Assembly: GCA_011620845.1 (NCBI GenBank)
Contig: WOYJ01000018.1
Location: 1-29,831, forward strand
Origin: Methanobacteriaceae archaeon
GTDB taxonomy: Archaea; Methanobacteriota; Methanobacteria; Methanobacteriales; Methanobacteriaceae
Length of the DNA stretch: 29,831 nucleotides
Reading direction: 5' to 3'
The notes below the pieces were generated by a model. The model was not told the origin of the DNA, made no database searches, and saw nothing but the letters and a program-made list of their open reading frames with translations. Numbering within the stretch: the first letter of the stretch is position 1; every line of letters starts with the position of its first letter. Both the position numbers and the translations under genes were made by a program. Positions 1-9,221 of the stretch are shown here, piece after piece.

Positions 1-3000
1 GGTATTTGATTATTTGGATCAGGATATGGGATATTTAACATTAATTCGGCCCGATTATTGGCAGGATAAGGATCATATTCTGAAGCGGTTACTGTCCCAA
101 CGTTAACCAGGCTTCCGCTGTTTAATATTTTGGCCAGGATTTCAAGACTTGCAGTTGATCCAGTATCGAGGTTTCCTACAGTCCATAATCCAGTTATAGG
201 ATCGTAGTTGCCGTTACTGCTCAGGTATTCCATTCCGAATGGTAATTTGTAGGTAACGTTAACATTAGTGGCGTTGTTTGGTCCGTTGTTTCCCACATTT
301 AAGATTATTTTAACGGTGTCATTGATCTGTGGTGTGTAGTTATCGGTTGTGATGCTTGCAACCAGATCAGATTCTTCCAATGGTTCTACAGGGTCTTCTG
401 GTAATGGAGTGACTGTAAGGTCGTATAGTATGGGTGAAATTTTCTTCACGGTGCTGGTGAGAGTAGTTTCCACTTGAAGATAACGACCAGAGGGTGTTAA
501 GTGTAACAGAACGCCATTTACCACATTTTCCCATGTCGACCAGTTCTGCTGGTCCTGGGAGCTTCTCACTTTCACGGTGATGCGGGTGCCGGTTGGTTCG
601 TTGCTGGTCCAGTTGATCATTCCCCAGCGGGTGTTGATATTTTCTGTGTCGTGGGTGACTGTCCATGTTCCTTCCTGGAAATAACCGTAAATATTACTGG
701 TGCTGGTCATGGAACTGGTGGTGTAATGACGCCCTCCAACGATACGTTTGGATAAGTCCACACCATTTATCGCCGGGTCGATGCGATGAATATATTCATC
801 ATCCCAGTCCACCACCCACACTTTGCCATCATTATCCACACTGAGACCATTGGGACCATAACCAGGATTTATGGTTGCTTTAATTTCTCCATCGTGGCTG
901 TATCTTTTAACTAAATCTGTACGGCCTCTCCAGTAGGTGCGATATTCTGAAACCCAAACGTCACCATCAGGAGTAAGGATTACACCCCCAGCATTACTCA
1001 AAGGCAGTGTTTGAGTCCAATCTAAACCCCCAGTGGTGGTGTTTATACGGGAAAGTCTACTGTTCCTGTTCCATCCCGTGGTATAACCGTAACTGAATAG
1101 ATGCACATCACTATCCAGTGCCAGGCTGGTAATAAGATAGCCAAGGTTAGTGACGGTCATGGAATCTGTTGATGGGTCTAGACGTAGGAGATTGTTACCT
1201 CCAGACCATAATATCCCATTCTGGTCAATCAATGATACGTAAGGGTTATGATTTACACTGGTAAGATTTACAGTCCTTAAAATCTCTCCATCAGTGTTGA
1301 GATAATAATAGATTCGGGCGTTGTAGTTACCGGCCCACAGGTTGTTATCAGAAGCTATAACCAGAGCCCGGACACCATAATCGTAGTTACCATAAGATCC
1401 CGTATAGGTTCCAGGGATGCAGGTGCCTTCATTACCAGGCACGAGTATTGTTTCAAAGAGCACACACTCATCTTCACCCCAGGCAAGTAACTCAGCCCCG
1501 GTGATCACTCCATTATGATCCAGGTCACGGGATGTGTCAACTATTCCATCGTTGTTCCTGTCCTGATACACACCCTTCTCATATAAACCGATTTTCACCA
1601 CACTTCCTATGCGGGCGTTGGCCACCCAGCAGTTACCTTCTTTATCAACGGTTGCCGTGAAGGTATAAACATTGGCGTTGGGCCCGGTGTGATATCGAGC
1701 CACCTCTGCACCAGTCCGGGTATTCACCTTGGAAACAGTTCCTTCATTGGTGTTGGGAACCCATATAAACTCAGGTTCCTCTGAAGATGGTTGTAACTGC
1801 AGTTGATCACGGGTACTTTTGTGTTCCACATCGGTTAAGGTACCATTATCAAAATCAGCACTGGTAGTGTAGTTGTGACTGCCGTCCACAGCACCAGCTG
1901 CACCGCAGGATAATAATGCGGCTATAAGAATGAGGAAAACCAAAAATGGTTTGTTGCGTGGTGTTCCTTTCCTATTTACGTATGCTCCGAAGAACACCAA
2001 AAGCAGGGCAAGACTGGGTAGATTCAGGGCTAAACCAGTATCCAGCATAGGTATGGTCTGATTTCTAGTTGAATTTCTCCCAACAGCATTAACGGTAGAT
2101 GTAGAATTGGTCACATTAGCAATTGGGGTGTTATTATTAGTTGGATTGTTATTAGGGTCATTAGGCGGATCGTATGGTATTGGTGGGTAAATTACTGGTG
2201 GATGAATTATAATCCTATTTTTGGTCGAAACAGTGAGTAAGTACTGATTGTTATTTGAATTAGGATCATATTGTTCAGATGTGATCACGGCATCGTTGGT
2301 CAGTTTCCCTGTTTTATCCACCAGATGACCAATTAACAGAGTGGCTGATTTTCCCGGGTCCAGATAATCTATCAACCATAAATCGTTCTGTACAATCCCC
2401 TTTGATGGTGTGCCAGGTATGAAATCATCTGGAACGGCATTTCGGATCACCACTCCACGAGCAGTATCCGGACCTATATTTTTAACGGAAATTGTGAACA
2501 AAGCCACCCCACCAACAGGCACGGGATCGTGACGGGCGGTTTTGGTGATTTCCAGATCCACCAGAGGCACGTAGAAACTGCTGTTTATTATAGGGTTTGG
2601 TGTGGGGTCATATTCCTGTTGTATGATCTTAACGGTTTCAGTTATAGTGTTATGTGCCATATTCTGGGTCACTTCACCAACAAAGACTATTTTAGCAGTA
2701 GATCCTACATTTAAAATGGGTATGGCCCATATCCCGTTCTCGTATATCCCCAGTGAAGGTAAAAGGCTGATGAAACCTGTAGGTAAGGGGATTTCAATTA
2801 TTAGATCACGTGAAGGGTCAGGGCCATAGTTTTGAATGGTGATGGTTAAAACAGCTGTATCTCCCACATCTAGGGTGCTGTTGTTAAAGTTACTGGTAAC
2901 GTCAAGATCCGCCAGTGGTAGATAGAAGCTTGCACTGGCAGTGTCAGGAATATTTGGATCGTACTGGTCTTGATGATATTTTACTGCAAAACAGGTAATA

Positions 3001-4844
3001 GTCCGGTGGGCCATGGTAGGATCTACCAATCCAATTATAGTTAATGTAGCTGTCCCACCTTTAGCAAGGTTTCCAATATTCCACACTCCGTTATGGCTGT
3101 CTCCATGGCTTATGTTGCTTACTTTGAAACCTGGTGGTATGGTGATGTTTATGGTTAGGCCAGTCACATCCATGGGGCCTTGGTTGGTGGCTTTCAGGGT
3201 GAAGGTTGCATTTCCATCCACTCTGGGTGATGGTTTATCCACGGTCATGTTCAGCTGGACATCCGCCACCAGAGCTGTGACCGATAAATCATATAGGATA
3301 GGAGTTTCGTTTCCTAAAAAACGAGTGAGTATAGTTTCTACCTGGAGATACCTGCCAGCTGGTGTCATGGTGAGTATTTTTCCATTTACAGCTTCCTCCC
3401 AATCTGACCAGTTCTGCTGATCATGGGAGCTTCTGACTCGTACTTTTATACTTGTTCCGGTGGGTTCATTCCCGTTCCAGCTGATGATGCCCCAGGGGAT
3501 GTTTGCCAGGCCGGAGTCATGGGTAAAAGTCCAGGTTCCCCGGTTGGTGGTTATAGTGCTGGAAACCGAACCTGTCATATCACTGTAACCGTAATGTGTG
3601 CCTCCTATGATTCTCTTGGAGAGTTCAACTCCGTTAACTATACTTCCATTGGAGTCAGTTTTATTAAGGGTGGGATTTATTCTGTGGATGTATTCGTCTT
3701 CATTATCTACCACCCATACCTTTCCATTGTTGTCCACGGAAACCCCTGTCGGTACGTTTCCTACAATTATGGTGGCTTTGAAATCTCCATCATTGCTGTA
3801 ACGGGTTACGGTTCCTGGTCCTGAATTGGCGATCCAAACATCACCATCATCAGTTACGACCACTCCGCGAGATTGGTAAGGTGCGGGTTTCCTCCATTCT
3901 ATTACTCCGGTTATAATGTTGATCCTGGAAAAACAGGAATCAGTCCAACCAGCGACAAAAAGATGGTTGTTTCTGTCAAGTCCTATGCCATAACTGGTGT
4001 GTCCTATGTTTATCCTGGTGAAGGTGTTGTTGGATGGATCTAATCTTAAAATATTATTTCCACTGGAACCAGAAGACCATAATATACCATTTTGGTCGAT
4101 CACTGCTCCGTATGAGGAATGTCCAGTCGATGTAACATCTATATTGCGTAATATTTCCCCAGTAGTACTGTTCACGTAGTAAAAGCGGTGGGTTCCATAT
4201 GTACCGATCCAGACGTTGTTATCATGGTCTATTGCTATGCCTCGAGGCCCTGGTGTTCCAGAATAGCTTCCAGTGTATTCTCCGGGTCGGTATGCACCTT
4301 CCAATCCAGGTATGACCACTATTTCCCACAGTACACATTCATCAGTACCCCAATCCAGGAGTTCAGCTCCGTCAATTACCCCATTTCCATCTAGATCTCG
4401 GCTGGTTTCGATTATACCGTTATGGTTGCGGTCAAAAAACCCACCATTCTCGAGTAGACCTATCTTCACCACAGTTCCAGTACCTCGGTTCCCAACCCAA
4501 CATCCACCGTCTAGGTCGATTGTGGTACGTGAGGGTGAAGCTGCACTGGCCGATGTGGCTGGTGCCGTTCGATACCTGGCTAACTCTAGCCCAGTTATAG
4601 TACTTACTTTGGATACTGTGCCCTGGTTACTGTTAGGCACCCAAATATAAGGAAAAGCAGATTGGCTCCCATTAACAAGTTGTAACTGATTGTTAGTGCT
4701 GTCATGCTCCAGGTTTATTAGGGTTCCTTGGTCAAAATCAGAATCGTTGGAATATGTTTCATTAAGACCTGCTCCAAATGCTGATCCACAAAATAGGAGA
4801 GTAAAAATAGATGACATGATTATGATCAGTATATTTTTATGCAA
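1..4844 (-). CDS. Giant cell-surface protein with two tandem propeller/DUF11 units (3' end outside window)
   Basis: I read one continuous frame from a TTG at 4844 down to the window edge, at least 1614 codons with no stop. The TTG lies just after a G-rich ribosome binding site (AAGGGGGGG) and starts a signal peptide (HKNILIII..., ending near AFGAG). Unit 1 then has an NHL/Vgb-like beta-propeller region (about residues 30-400, repeated VWIG/VWVVDN strands), an EF-hand-like loop DLDGNGVIDGAE at 150-161, a discoidin-like region (about 415-515), three DUF11/CARDB-type repeats starting near 526, 644 and 762, and a Pro/Asn-rich linker. A hydrophobic helix (933-956), the basic loop NRKGTPRNK and a second hydrophobic helix lead into unit 2, which repeats the same order until the window ends in its DUF11 region. 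Likely an S-layer-associated adhesin; the ligand is unknown. The domain family names come from pattern recognition, not a search. Confidence 0.8.
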   Translation of the reverse strand, partial: MHKNILIIIMSSIFTLLFCGSAFGAGLNETYSNDSDFDQGTLINLEHDSTNNQLQLVNGSQSAFPYIWVPNSNQGTVSKVSTITGLELARYRTAPATSASAASPSRTTIDLDGGCWVGNRGTGTVVKIGLLENGGFFDRNHNGIIETSRDLDGNGVIDGAELLDWGTDECVLWEIVVIPGLEGAYRPGEYTGSYSGTPGPRGIAIDHDNNVWIGTYGTHRFYYVNSTTGEILRNIDVTSTGHSSYGAVIDQNGILWSSGSSGNNILRLDPSNNTFTRINIGHTSYGIGLDRNNHLFVAGWTDSCFSRINIITGVIEWRKPAPYQSRGVVVTDDGDVWIANSGPGTVTRYSNDGDFKATIIVGNVPTGVSVDNNGKVWVVDNEDEYIHRINPTLNKTDSNGSIVNGVELSKRIIGGTHYGYSDMTGSVSSTITTNRGTWTFTHDSGLANIPWGIISWNGNEPTGTSIKVRVRSSHDQQNWSDWEEAVNGKILTMTPAGRYLQVETILTRFLGNETPILYDLSVTALVADVQLNMTVDKPSPRVDGNATFTLKATNQGPMDVTGLTINITIPPGFKVSNISHGDSHNGVWNIGNLAKGGTATLTIIGLVDPTMAHRTITCFAVKYHQDQYDPNIPDTASASFYLPLADLDVTSNFNNSTLDVGDTAVLTITIQNYGPDPSRDLIIEIPLPTGFISLLPSLGIYENGIWAIPILNVGSTAKIVFVGEVTQNMAHNTITETVKIIQQEYDPTPNPIINSSFYVPLVDLEITKTARHDPVPVGGVALFTISVKNIGPDTARGVVIRNAVPDDFIPGTPSKGIVQNDLWLIDYLDPGKSATLLIGHLVDKTGKLTNDAVITSEQYDPNSNNNQYLLTVSTKNRIIIHPPVIYPPIPYDPPNDPNNNPTNNNTPIANVTNSTSTVNAVGRNSTRNQTIPMLDTGLALNLPSLALLLVFFGAYVNRKGTPRNKPFLVFLILIAALLSCGAAGAVDGSHNYTTSADFDNGTLTDVEHKSTRDQLQLQPSSEEPEFIWVPNTNEGTVSKVNTRTGAEVARYHTGPNANVYTFTATVDKEGNCWVANARIGSVVKIGLYEKGVYQDRNNDGIVDTSRDLDHNGVITGAELLAWGEDECVLFETILVPGNEGTCIPGTYTGSYGNYDYGVRALVIASDNNLWAGNYNARIYYYLNTDGEILRTVNLTSVNHNPYVSLIDQNGILWSGGNNLLRLDPSTDSMTVTNLGYLITSLALDSDVHLFSYGYTTGWNRNSRLSRINTTTGGLDWTQTLPLSNAGGVILTPDGDVWVSEYRTYWRGRTDLVKRYSHDGEIKATINPGYGPNGLSVDNDGKVWVVDWDDEYIHRIDPAINGVDLSKRIVGGRHYTTSSMTSTSNIYGYFQEGTWTVTHDTENINTRWGMINWTSNEPTGTRITVKVRSSQDQQNWSTWENVVNGVLLHLTPSGRYLQVETTLTSTVKKISPILYDLTVTPLPEDPVEPLEESDLVASITTDNYTPQINDTVKIILNVGNNGPNNATNVNVTYKLPFGMEYLSSNGNYDPITGLWTVGNLDTGSTASLEILAKILNSGSLVNVGTVTASEYDPYPANNRAELMLNIPYPDPNNQI

Positions 4845-4892
4845 AATAACCCCCCCTTCTAATATAACTTTCTATATGGAGTTACCAATCAC

Positions 4893-4909
4893 AAACATAT
4901 AAGGGTTTC
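4893..4909 (-). promoter_or_regulatory. Predicted BRE/TATA promoter of the surface-protein gene
   Basis: On the minus strand this reads GAAACCCTTATATGTTT: a purine-rich BRE-like stretch followed by a TATA-like core. Its centre is about 55 nt upstream of the TTG start at 4844, which fits transcription starting near 4872-4875 and a leader of about 28 nt that carries the G-rich ribosome binding site. This is a prediction from sequence only. Confidence 0.5.
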
Positions 4910-5041
4910 TATAAATTAAGAATTTGTAAAAAAACTTTAATGACATCTATTTACCATTTAATTTGAGAAGAAGTTATATAAATTAAGATTAGGCATCATA
5001 ATTCTTGTAAAAATAAATTTACATGATAATAGAAAAGGCCA

Positions 5042-5113
5042 TGCCCTGACCGGGACTTGAACCCGGGTAATAGGATCCGCAATCCTACGTGATATCCACT
5101 ACACTATCAGGGC
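5042..5113 (-). tRNA. tRNA-Arg (anticodon GCG)
   Basis: The minus strand folds into a full cloverleaf of 72 nt. The acceptor stem is GCCCTGA paired with TCAGGGC. A D arm is followed by the anticodon stem TAGGA/TCCTA around the loop TTGCGGA (anticodon GCG at 5078-5080, reading CGC), and the T arm is CCGGG-TTCAAGT-CCCGG. The discriminator base is A and the 3' CCA is not encoded, so it must be added after transcription. No intron is visible. It sits alone between the surface-protein gene and the mta island. Confidence 0.93.
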
Positions 5114-5138
5114 CAGAAAATTTTTACGATCATCTCTT

Positions 5139-5151
5139 TAATTTATAAAAA
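5139..5151 (-). promoter_or_regulatory. Predicted TATA box of the tRNA-Arg gene
   Basis: The minus strand reads TTTTTATAAATT about 27-38 nt upstream of the tRNA 5' end. That is the usual archaeal TATA spacing for a stable RNA gene with little or no 5' leader. Confidence 0.5.
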
Positions 5152-5223
5152 TAAAAAGCTATTCGCTACTTCATGTTAAATTTAATTTTTTCCTATACTT
5201 AAAAAATCTTTTCTATAATTTAG

Positions 5224-6861
5224 TTATTCAGAATTGTTATTCCATTCAGCCTTCAAAAACTCCCCGTACCTGAAAATTTTCTCTGGACAGGAAAGCACAC
5301 ACCTCTGGCAGGCTGTACCCAAACAGAGATCGGTTCTCATCATGATTTTACCCTCTTCCATGGTAATCGCGTTCTCGGGACAGTTTTTTATGCAGGTCAG
5401 ACATTCCGTGCAGCCCTCGAACTCAGTTTCCAGGAGAGAGCCTACTTTGACGATATGCAATCCCTTTTCACCCAACTCTGGAATGTCTCGCTCGAAAATC
5501 CGATGTATCTTGGGTTTGGATGCTTTGGGAGGGATTTTCTGGTAACCGTATCTTTCCAACCATTCGTTGTACATCCAGAAGGGCATGCCCTGCTCGTAGA
5601 GGGATAATTCCAGTGAATATATCTTTTCAAAGGTCTTTGAGGTGGCGAGCATGATGTGTTTACTGCGCATCCCCTTGGCTATAGTCTGTAATTCATCCAG
5701 TAGAGTAGGGTCTAAAACCAGATCCTGGGCCAGTGATAAAGAAGTGTTACCCATCTGATATATTTCCCGGGAAGAAGGAGGAATCTGACCAACATCCAGT
5801 GATTTAAGAGCGTCTACATAGAAACCAGATGCACCAGACATGTAAACAGCGTCAATATCATCCAGAAGCACCCCTGCTTCCTCTGCCAGGGTTAAGTGGG
5901 CGGCTCTAAAAGCGCCCAAAGCCTTACCGATGTTGAAGATGTCCTTCTCTGTAAGATATATCTCATCCTGCAGGTGTATCCTGTGATCAGCACTTTTTAT
6001 TTTAGGAACGGAGATCAGTCCAGCGTCCAATCCTAGACTGAATGCAGCAATTACTCCGGTTCCAGTTATACCTGTGGATCTTATTTTATTCTCACTGGTG
6101 GAGATGGTTTTTCCATTAGAGGCATCGACCACATCCCCATCATGGACCATGAGGTCCTCATCTAATATGAGGGTTTTCCATCCGTAATCGGTAAGTTCCA
6201 AGTCACAGATGGCACCAGGAGAAGCTAATCGGCCTTTTTCTATCATCTGTCCTTCTATAGCTGGACCTGCAGCAGCTGAACAGGTGTAAACTTCTCCATC
6301 TATTATCATGGCTATTTCAGCATTGGTTCCAAAATCAGAAACCAGATATATCCCCTGTTTTTCGAGAACTCCTGATTTAACCAGCATGGCCAGGGCATCA
6401 GCCCCGATTTCATGTTTTATAGCGGGGGGAATAAATACTTCGGCATTATCATTCACTTCAATCCCTATTTCTGTTGGTTTGATGATGGCGGCATCTCTGG
6501 AGGGTGGGGTTACCTGCAGCCTTTCCAGGGCATGTTCACCCCAGTAAGCCAGATCTCTTATTTCTATGTTGTGGAATAGGGAAAGCTGTATGGGGTTACC
6601 GCATACTGCTAGTCGGTCTACATTTTCAAGATCGATGTTCAGGCTCTTTATTACTTTATTTATGGCCTCTATAAGGAGTTTGTGTGCAGTTTTTCTGCCC
6701 ATTTCTATGGCGAAATGGAGGTGATCCACTACATTGGCACCAGGTAAAGGATGTCTGAGTGTTATGGAAGTGGAAATAACCTGTGAACTTTCCAGATCCA
6801 TGGCTTGTGCCCTTATACCACTGGTTCCTATATCCACAGCTATTCCATATTTATCTTTCAA
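5224..6861 (-). CDS. ramA: RamA-like reductive activase of corrinoid methyltransferase proteins
   Basis: 545 residues, close to the size of Methanosarcina RamA. The family uses ATP to reduce inactive Co(II) corrinoid proteins back to Co(I). The N-terminus has the ASKHA-type phosphate loop (GIAVDIGTSGIRAQ) and family blocks such as CGNPIQLSLF, PPAIKHEIGADALAM, ASAAAGPAIEGQ-like and YMSGASG. The C-terminus carries two [4Fe-4S] ligand sets: C484, C487, C490, C494 (CX2CX2CX3CP) and C513, C518, C521, C525 (CX4CX2CX3CP). The start codon is TTG behind AGAGG. It follows mtaC by 93 nt on the same strand, so its client here is most likely MtaC rather than a methylamine corrinoid protein; that client assignment is inference from context. 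Confidence 0.92.
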   Translation of the reverse strand: MKDKYGIAVDIGTSGIRAQAMDLESSQVISTSITLRHPLPGANVVDHLHFAIEMGRKTAHKLLIEAINKVIKSLNIDLENVDRLAVCGNPIQLSLFHNIEIRDLAYWGEHALERLQVTPPSRDAAIIKPTEIGIEVNDNAEVFIPPAIKHEIGADALAMLVKSGVLEKQGIYLVSDFGTNAEIAMIIDGEVYTCSAAAGPAIEGQMIEKGRLASPGAICDLELTDYGWKTLILDEDLMVHDGDVVDASNGKTISTSENKIRSTGITGTGVIAAFSLGLDAGLISVPKIKSADHRIHLQDEIYLTEKDIFNIGKALGAFRAAHLTLAEEAGVLLDDIDAVYMSGASGFYVDALKSLDVGQIPPSSREIYQMGNTSLSLAQDLVLDPTLLDELQTIAKGMRSKHIMLATSKTFEKIYSLELSLYEQGMPFWMYNEWLERYGYQKIPPKASKPKIHRIFERDIPELGEKGLHIVKVGSLLETEFEGCTECLTCIKNCPENAITMEEGKIMMRTDLCLGTACQRCVLSCPEKIFRYGEFLKAEWNNNSE

Positions 6862-6954
6862 TTATCTGGCCTCTTTTATTAATTAAAATAAAAAATCATT
6901 TCAAAAAAAGGGATATAAAAAAAAGGAATTTCATTCGAATATTTTACCCAAAAT
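6862..6954 (-). promoter_or_regulatory. T-rich spacer between mtaC and the ramA-like gene
   Basis: Read on the minus strand, the spacer has two long T-runs (CCTTTTTTTT and CCCTTTTTTT) soon after the mtaC stop. T-runs are the known signal for archaeal transcription termination. They could end part of the transcripts after mtaC so that the activase is made at a lower level than MtaB and MtaC. No strong TATA box for ramA is seen in the spacer. Confidence 0.35.
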
Positions 6955-7785
6955 TTAAGCGTATTCGGGTACAAACTCACCTACTATCTCTGAGTATTCT
7001 TTTCTGAGCTCCTTCCAGGTTTTTTTATCTTTCAGTATGCTATCGGCCAGTTTGGGTGTGTGATAGGCTTCGACTCCATAGACACTCATGGGGAAGGATT
7101 CAACGAAGTCTTTCCTCACGGAACCACCACCGCATCCTAGGGCAGGTAATTCCAGGCCTTTTTTCTTCAGTTCTTCAACCACTTTGGGGAATACGGTCAT
7201 GGTGGTGGTCATCAAAGCGGTTCCAGTCACAAATATGGGTTTATACTCTTCTACAGCCTTGATAACCTCTTCTGTGGGCACATCTCTACCCAGATCTATG
7301 GCATCGTATCCATTGGCCCTGAGGAACATTACCACCAGGTTTTTACCTATATCATGGGGGTCTCCTTCAGCCACGAAGGATACAGTAGTTGCTTTGGTCT
7401 CGCTTTTATGTCCCAGTACCTTTTCGCATTCTTTTACTCCTTCCATCATGCTATCTCCAGACAGCATGAGGTCGGGCAGAAAATAGAAGCCCTTGGTATA
7501 TAAAGCGCTCACTGCGTCCATTCCTTTCATCAAGCCGTTGTTTATTATGTCAATGGGGGACAAATCTTCTTCCTCTAAACCTTTTTTAACACCGTTAAGG
7601 GTTGCTTCCATATCTCCGTAAAGCACTCCCGTTGCTATGGACTTATAGGGTTCTTCTTTGGGTAGGATATTTTGCACATCCGGGTCACTTTCGGGCTTTA
7701 TAGCAGGTCCTTCCATTTCTACGTTGTATCTTATGGCTATAAAGCTCTGGTCCAGCCGGGATTCCAATTCTTCAATGTAACTCAT
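6955..7785 (-). CDS. mtaC: Methanol corrinoid protein MtaC
   Basis: 276 residues. This cobalamin-binding partner carries the methyl group between MtaB and MtaA. An N-terminal helical cap domain (about residues 45-125, with YTKGFYFLPDLMLSGDSM, the signature of B12-binding methyltransferase caps) precedes a Rossmann-type B12 domain. The cobalt-ligand motif DXHXXG is D142-P-H144-D-I-G147, followed by GTALMTTTM and the Gly-rich LGCGGG of the nucleotide-loop site. The start is ATG with AGAGGTGA upstream. It lies 50 nt downstream of mtaB on the same strand, the order expected for an mtaB-mtaC operon. MtbC/MttC are paralogous alternatives, but the adjacent mtaB settles the call. Confidence 0.94.
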   Translation of the reverse strand: MSYIEELESRLDQSFIAIRYNVEMEGPAIKPESDPDVQNILPKEEPYKSIATGVLYGDMEATLNGVKKGLEEEDLSPIDIINNGLMKGMDAVSALYTKGFYFLPDLMLSGDSMMEGVKECEKVLGHKSETKATTVSFVAEGDPHDIGKNLVVMFLRANGYDAIDLGRDVPTEEVIKAVEEYKPIFVTGTALMTTTMTVFPKVVEELKKKGLELPALGCGGGSVRKDFVESFPMSVYGVEAYHTPKLADSILKDKKTWKELRKEYSEIVGEFVPEYA

Positions 7786-7835
7786 ACTAATTCACCTCTA
7801 AAATCTTTGTTTTGCAGCTAAAAATCCATAAAATT

Positions 7836-9221
7836 TTAAAGTTCATAACTTTTAGGGTCGAATTCAGCCACTTTTCTGGTATAGGTTCTCAAACATTCGT
7901 CGATAAATTGGTCTGCATCCAGTGGCAGCTCTTCCAGGACTTTAAGTGCGTTGTCGAGAGAATCTCTTTCAAACCGGGTTAGGTACAATTTACCTGCCTC
8001 AGATGCTTCGTTTATTATTTTACCCGCTTCCAGGGCGGCTGCCCGGGATCGCAGGTAGGGGTCTTTGCCGTAGTTTACTATGGCTTCTCCTATTCGGTAG
8101 GTGTTATCGTAAGCCAGTATCAATGCTTGAGGGTCTCGGTACTTATCGGTGAGAGTATAGGTGTCTCTCAGGGTTTCAGCAGTTCCGGTTTGTAAAGCAG
8201 TGTTCATAAGAGCTGCTTCGAATCCGGTGGCCTGTAACCATACCTCAGGGGTGGTTCCTCCCATTTCCTGCCGGTGATAAACCGATTCATTGCTCCATAC
8301 ATCGGTTACACCTGCAATTAGATTGCCCATCAGGTCTGAATGGGCACAAACAGCGTTTTTACCTTCGGTAGCTATGGGTACTCCGCTTATGGCTTTTATG
8401 ATGGGGTTTTCGTAGCCACAATCTTTTAATGGTCCGATTGCACCGCATTCCACGGCTACCAGGCTTCTAGCGGCACCCATGGCTCGAGCCAGAGCTGCCG
8501 TGGTATGGGCTATGTCCTTATCCAGCAATCCACCGGCCATGAACATGGCGGTATTGGCCTGGGCGCAGTCGGTGTCACCGCCGGGCCGACAGTCGTATTT
8601 TTTGCAGATGTTCACTATTCTATCCCATACGTACTCCATATCTATACTTCCCAGAACTCCTATACCAAAGAGAGTAGCCTTTATATCTCCACGGGATATT
8701 CCATAGTCGGATACGGATTTTCCTCCCATGGATTCTATGCAGATATCGGACGCTCCATTGGCAGCGCAGGCCTCCAGGGACTCTTCAACCTTGTTGTCAT
8801 AATCTGATCCTCGAAGACCGGGAGCTCTCTCCTCAAGCCTTATATCTGCTGGGGTCTGTCTTAAAGATACTTTAATATCGTATTCGTCATGGTAGCTCTC
8901 TAAAACTTCAGCCTGGATTTGTGTACATTCCGCTGCCCATTCTGGGTTGTTGGTCTGTTGGAAAACATGTTCCTGCTCCAGCATAAAGGCAGGTAGTCCT
9001 ATAGAAACTGCCCTTTCACAGGCGCTTTGTGCAATGTTTCGACATTCTCCAATCATTCTTTCTTTGGATGCTTCAGAACCTTCCTGAGGAGCTACTTTCA
9101 CCTCAGGCACTACATAACCAGCACCAAATTGTATATTCCAGCGCTGACTCACCGGAAATTTGGCACGGCCGAAAACTATTTCTTCCGGGTTTTTATATAC
9201 CATTCTGGTAAATCTTTTCAC
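7836..9221 (-). CDS. mtaB: Methanol:corrinoid methyltransferase MtaB
   Basis: 461 residues, about the same length as Methanosarcina barkeri MtaB. The enzyme activates methanol at a zinc centre and methylates the cob(I)amide of MtaC. The expected zinc ligands are present as E163 (in CIESMGGK), C219 (in GGDTDCAQANT) and C268 (in LKDCGYEN), each one residue off the numbering I recall for M. barkeri MtaB. Other family blocks include CAHSDLMGN, WSNESV and YRDPQALILAYDN. The start is GTG, with a strong GGAGGGTGAT just upstream. It is the first gene of the apparent mtaB-mtaC-ramA transcript and is divergent from the unknown gene at 9364. There is no in-frame TAG and no sign of pyrrolysine use. Confidence 0.96.
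   Translation of the reverse strand: MKRFTRMVYKNPEEIVFGRAKFPVSQRWNIQFGAGYVVPEVKVAPQEGSEASKERMIGECRNIAQSACERAVSIGLPAFMLEQEHVFQQTNNPEWAAECTQIQAEVLESYHDEYDIKVSLRQTPADIRLEERAPGLRGSDYDNKVEESLEACAANGASDICIESMGGKSVSDYGISRGDIKATLFGIGVLGSIDMEYVWDRIVNICKKYDCRPGGDTDCAQANTAMFMAGGLLDKDIAHTTAALARAMGAARSLVAVECGAIGPLKDCGYENPIIKAISGVPIATEGKNAVCAHSDLMGNLIAGVTDVWSNESVYHRQEMGGTTPEVWLQATGFEAALMNTALQTGTAETLRDTYTLTDKYRDPQALILAYDNTYRIGEAIVNYGKDPYLRSRAAALEAGKIINEASEAGKLYLTRFERDSLDNALKVLEELPLDADQFIDECLRTYTRKVAEFDPKSYEL

Noticed and set aside
1..1965. Treating the second surface-protein unit as a separate gene starting at an in-frame TTG near 1948
   Set aside because: No ribosome binding site stands at the right distance, the start would drop the basic part of the signal peptide, and there is no stop ending the first unit.
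2529..4902. Several plus-strand open frames of 60-135 codons opposite the surface-protein gene
   Set aside because: They lie wholly within the long minus-strand coding frame, have low-complexity shadow-type composition and no good ribosome binding sites.
5042..5223. tRNA gene as an integration site for a mobile element
   Set aside because: I found no repeated tRNA 3' end, integrase gene or transposase in the window.
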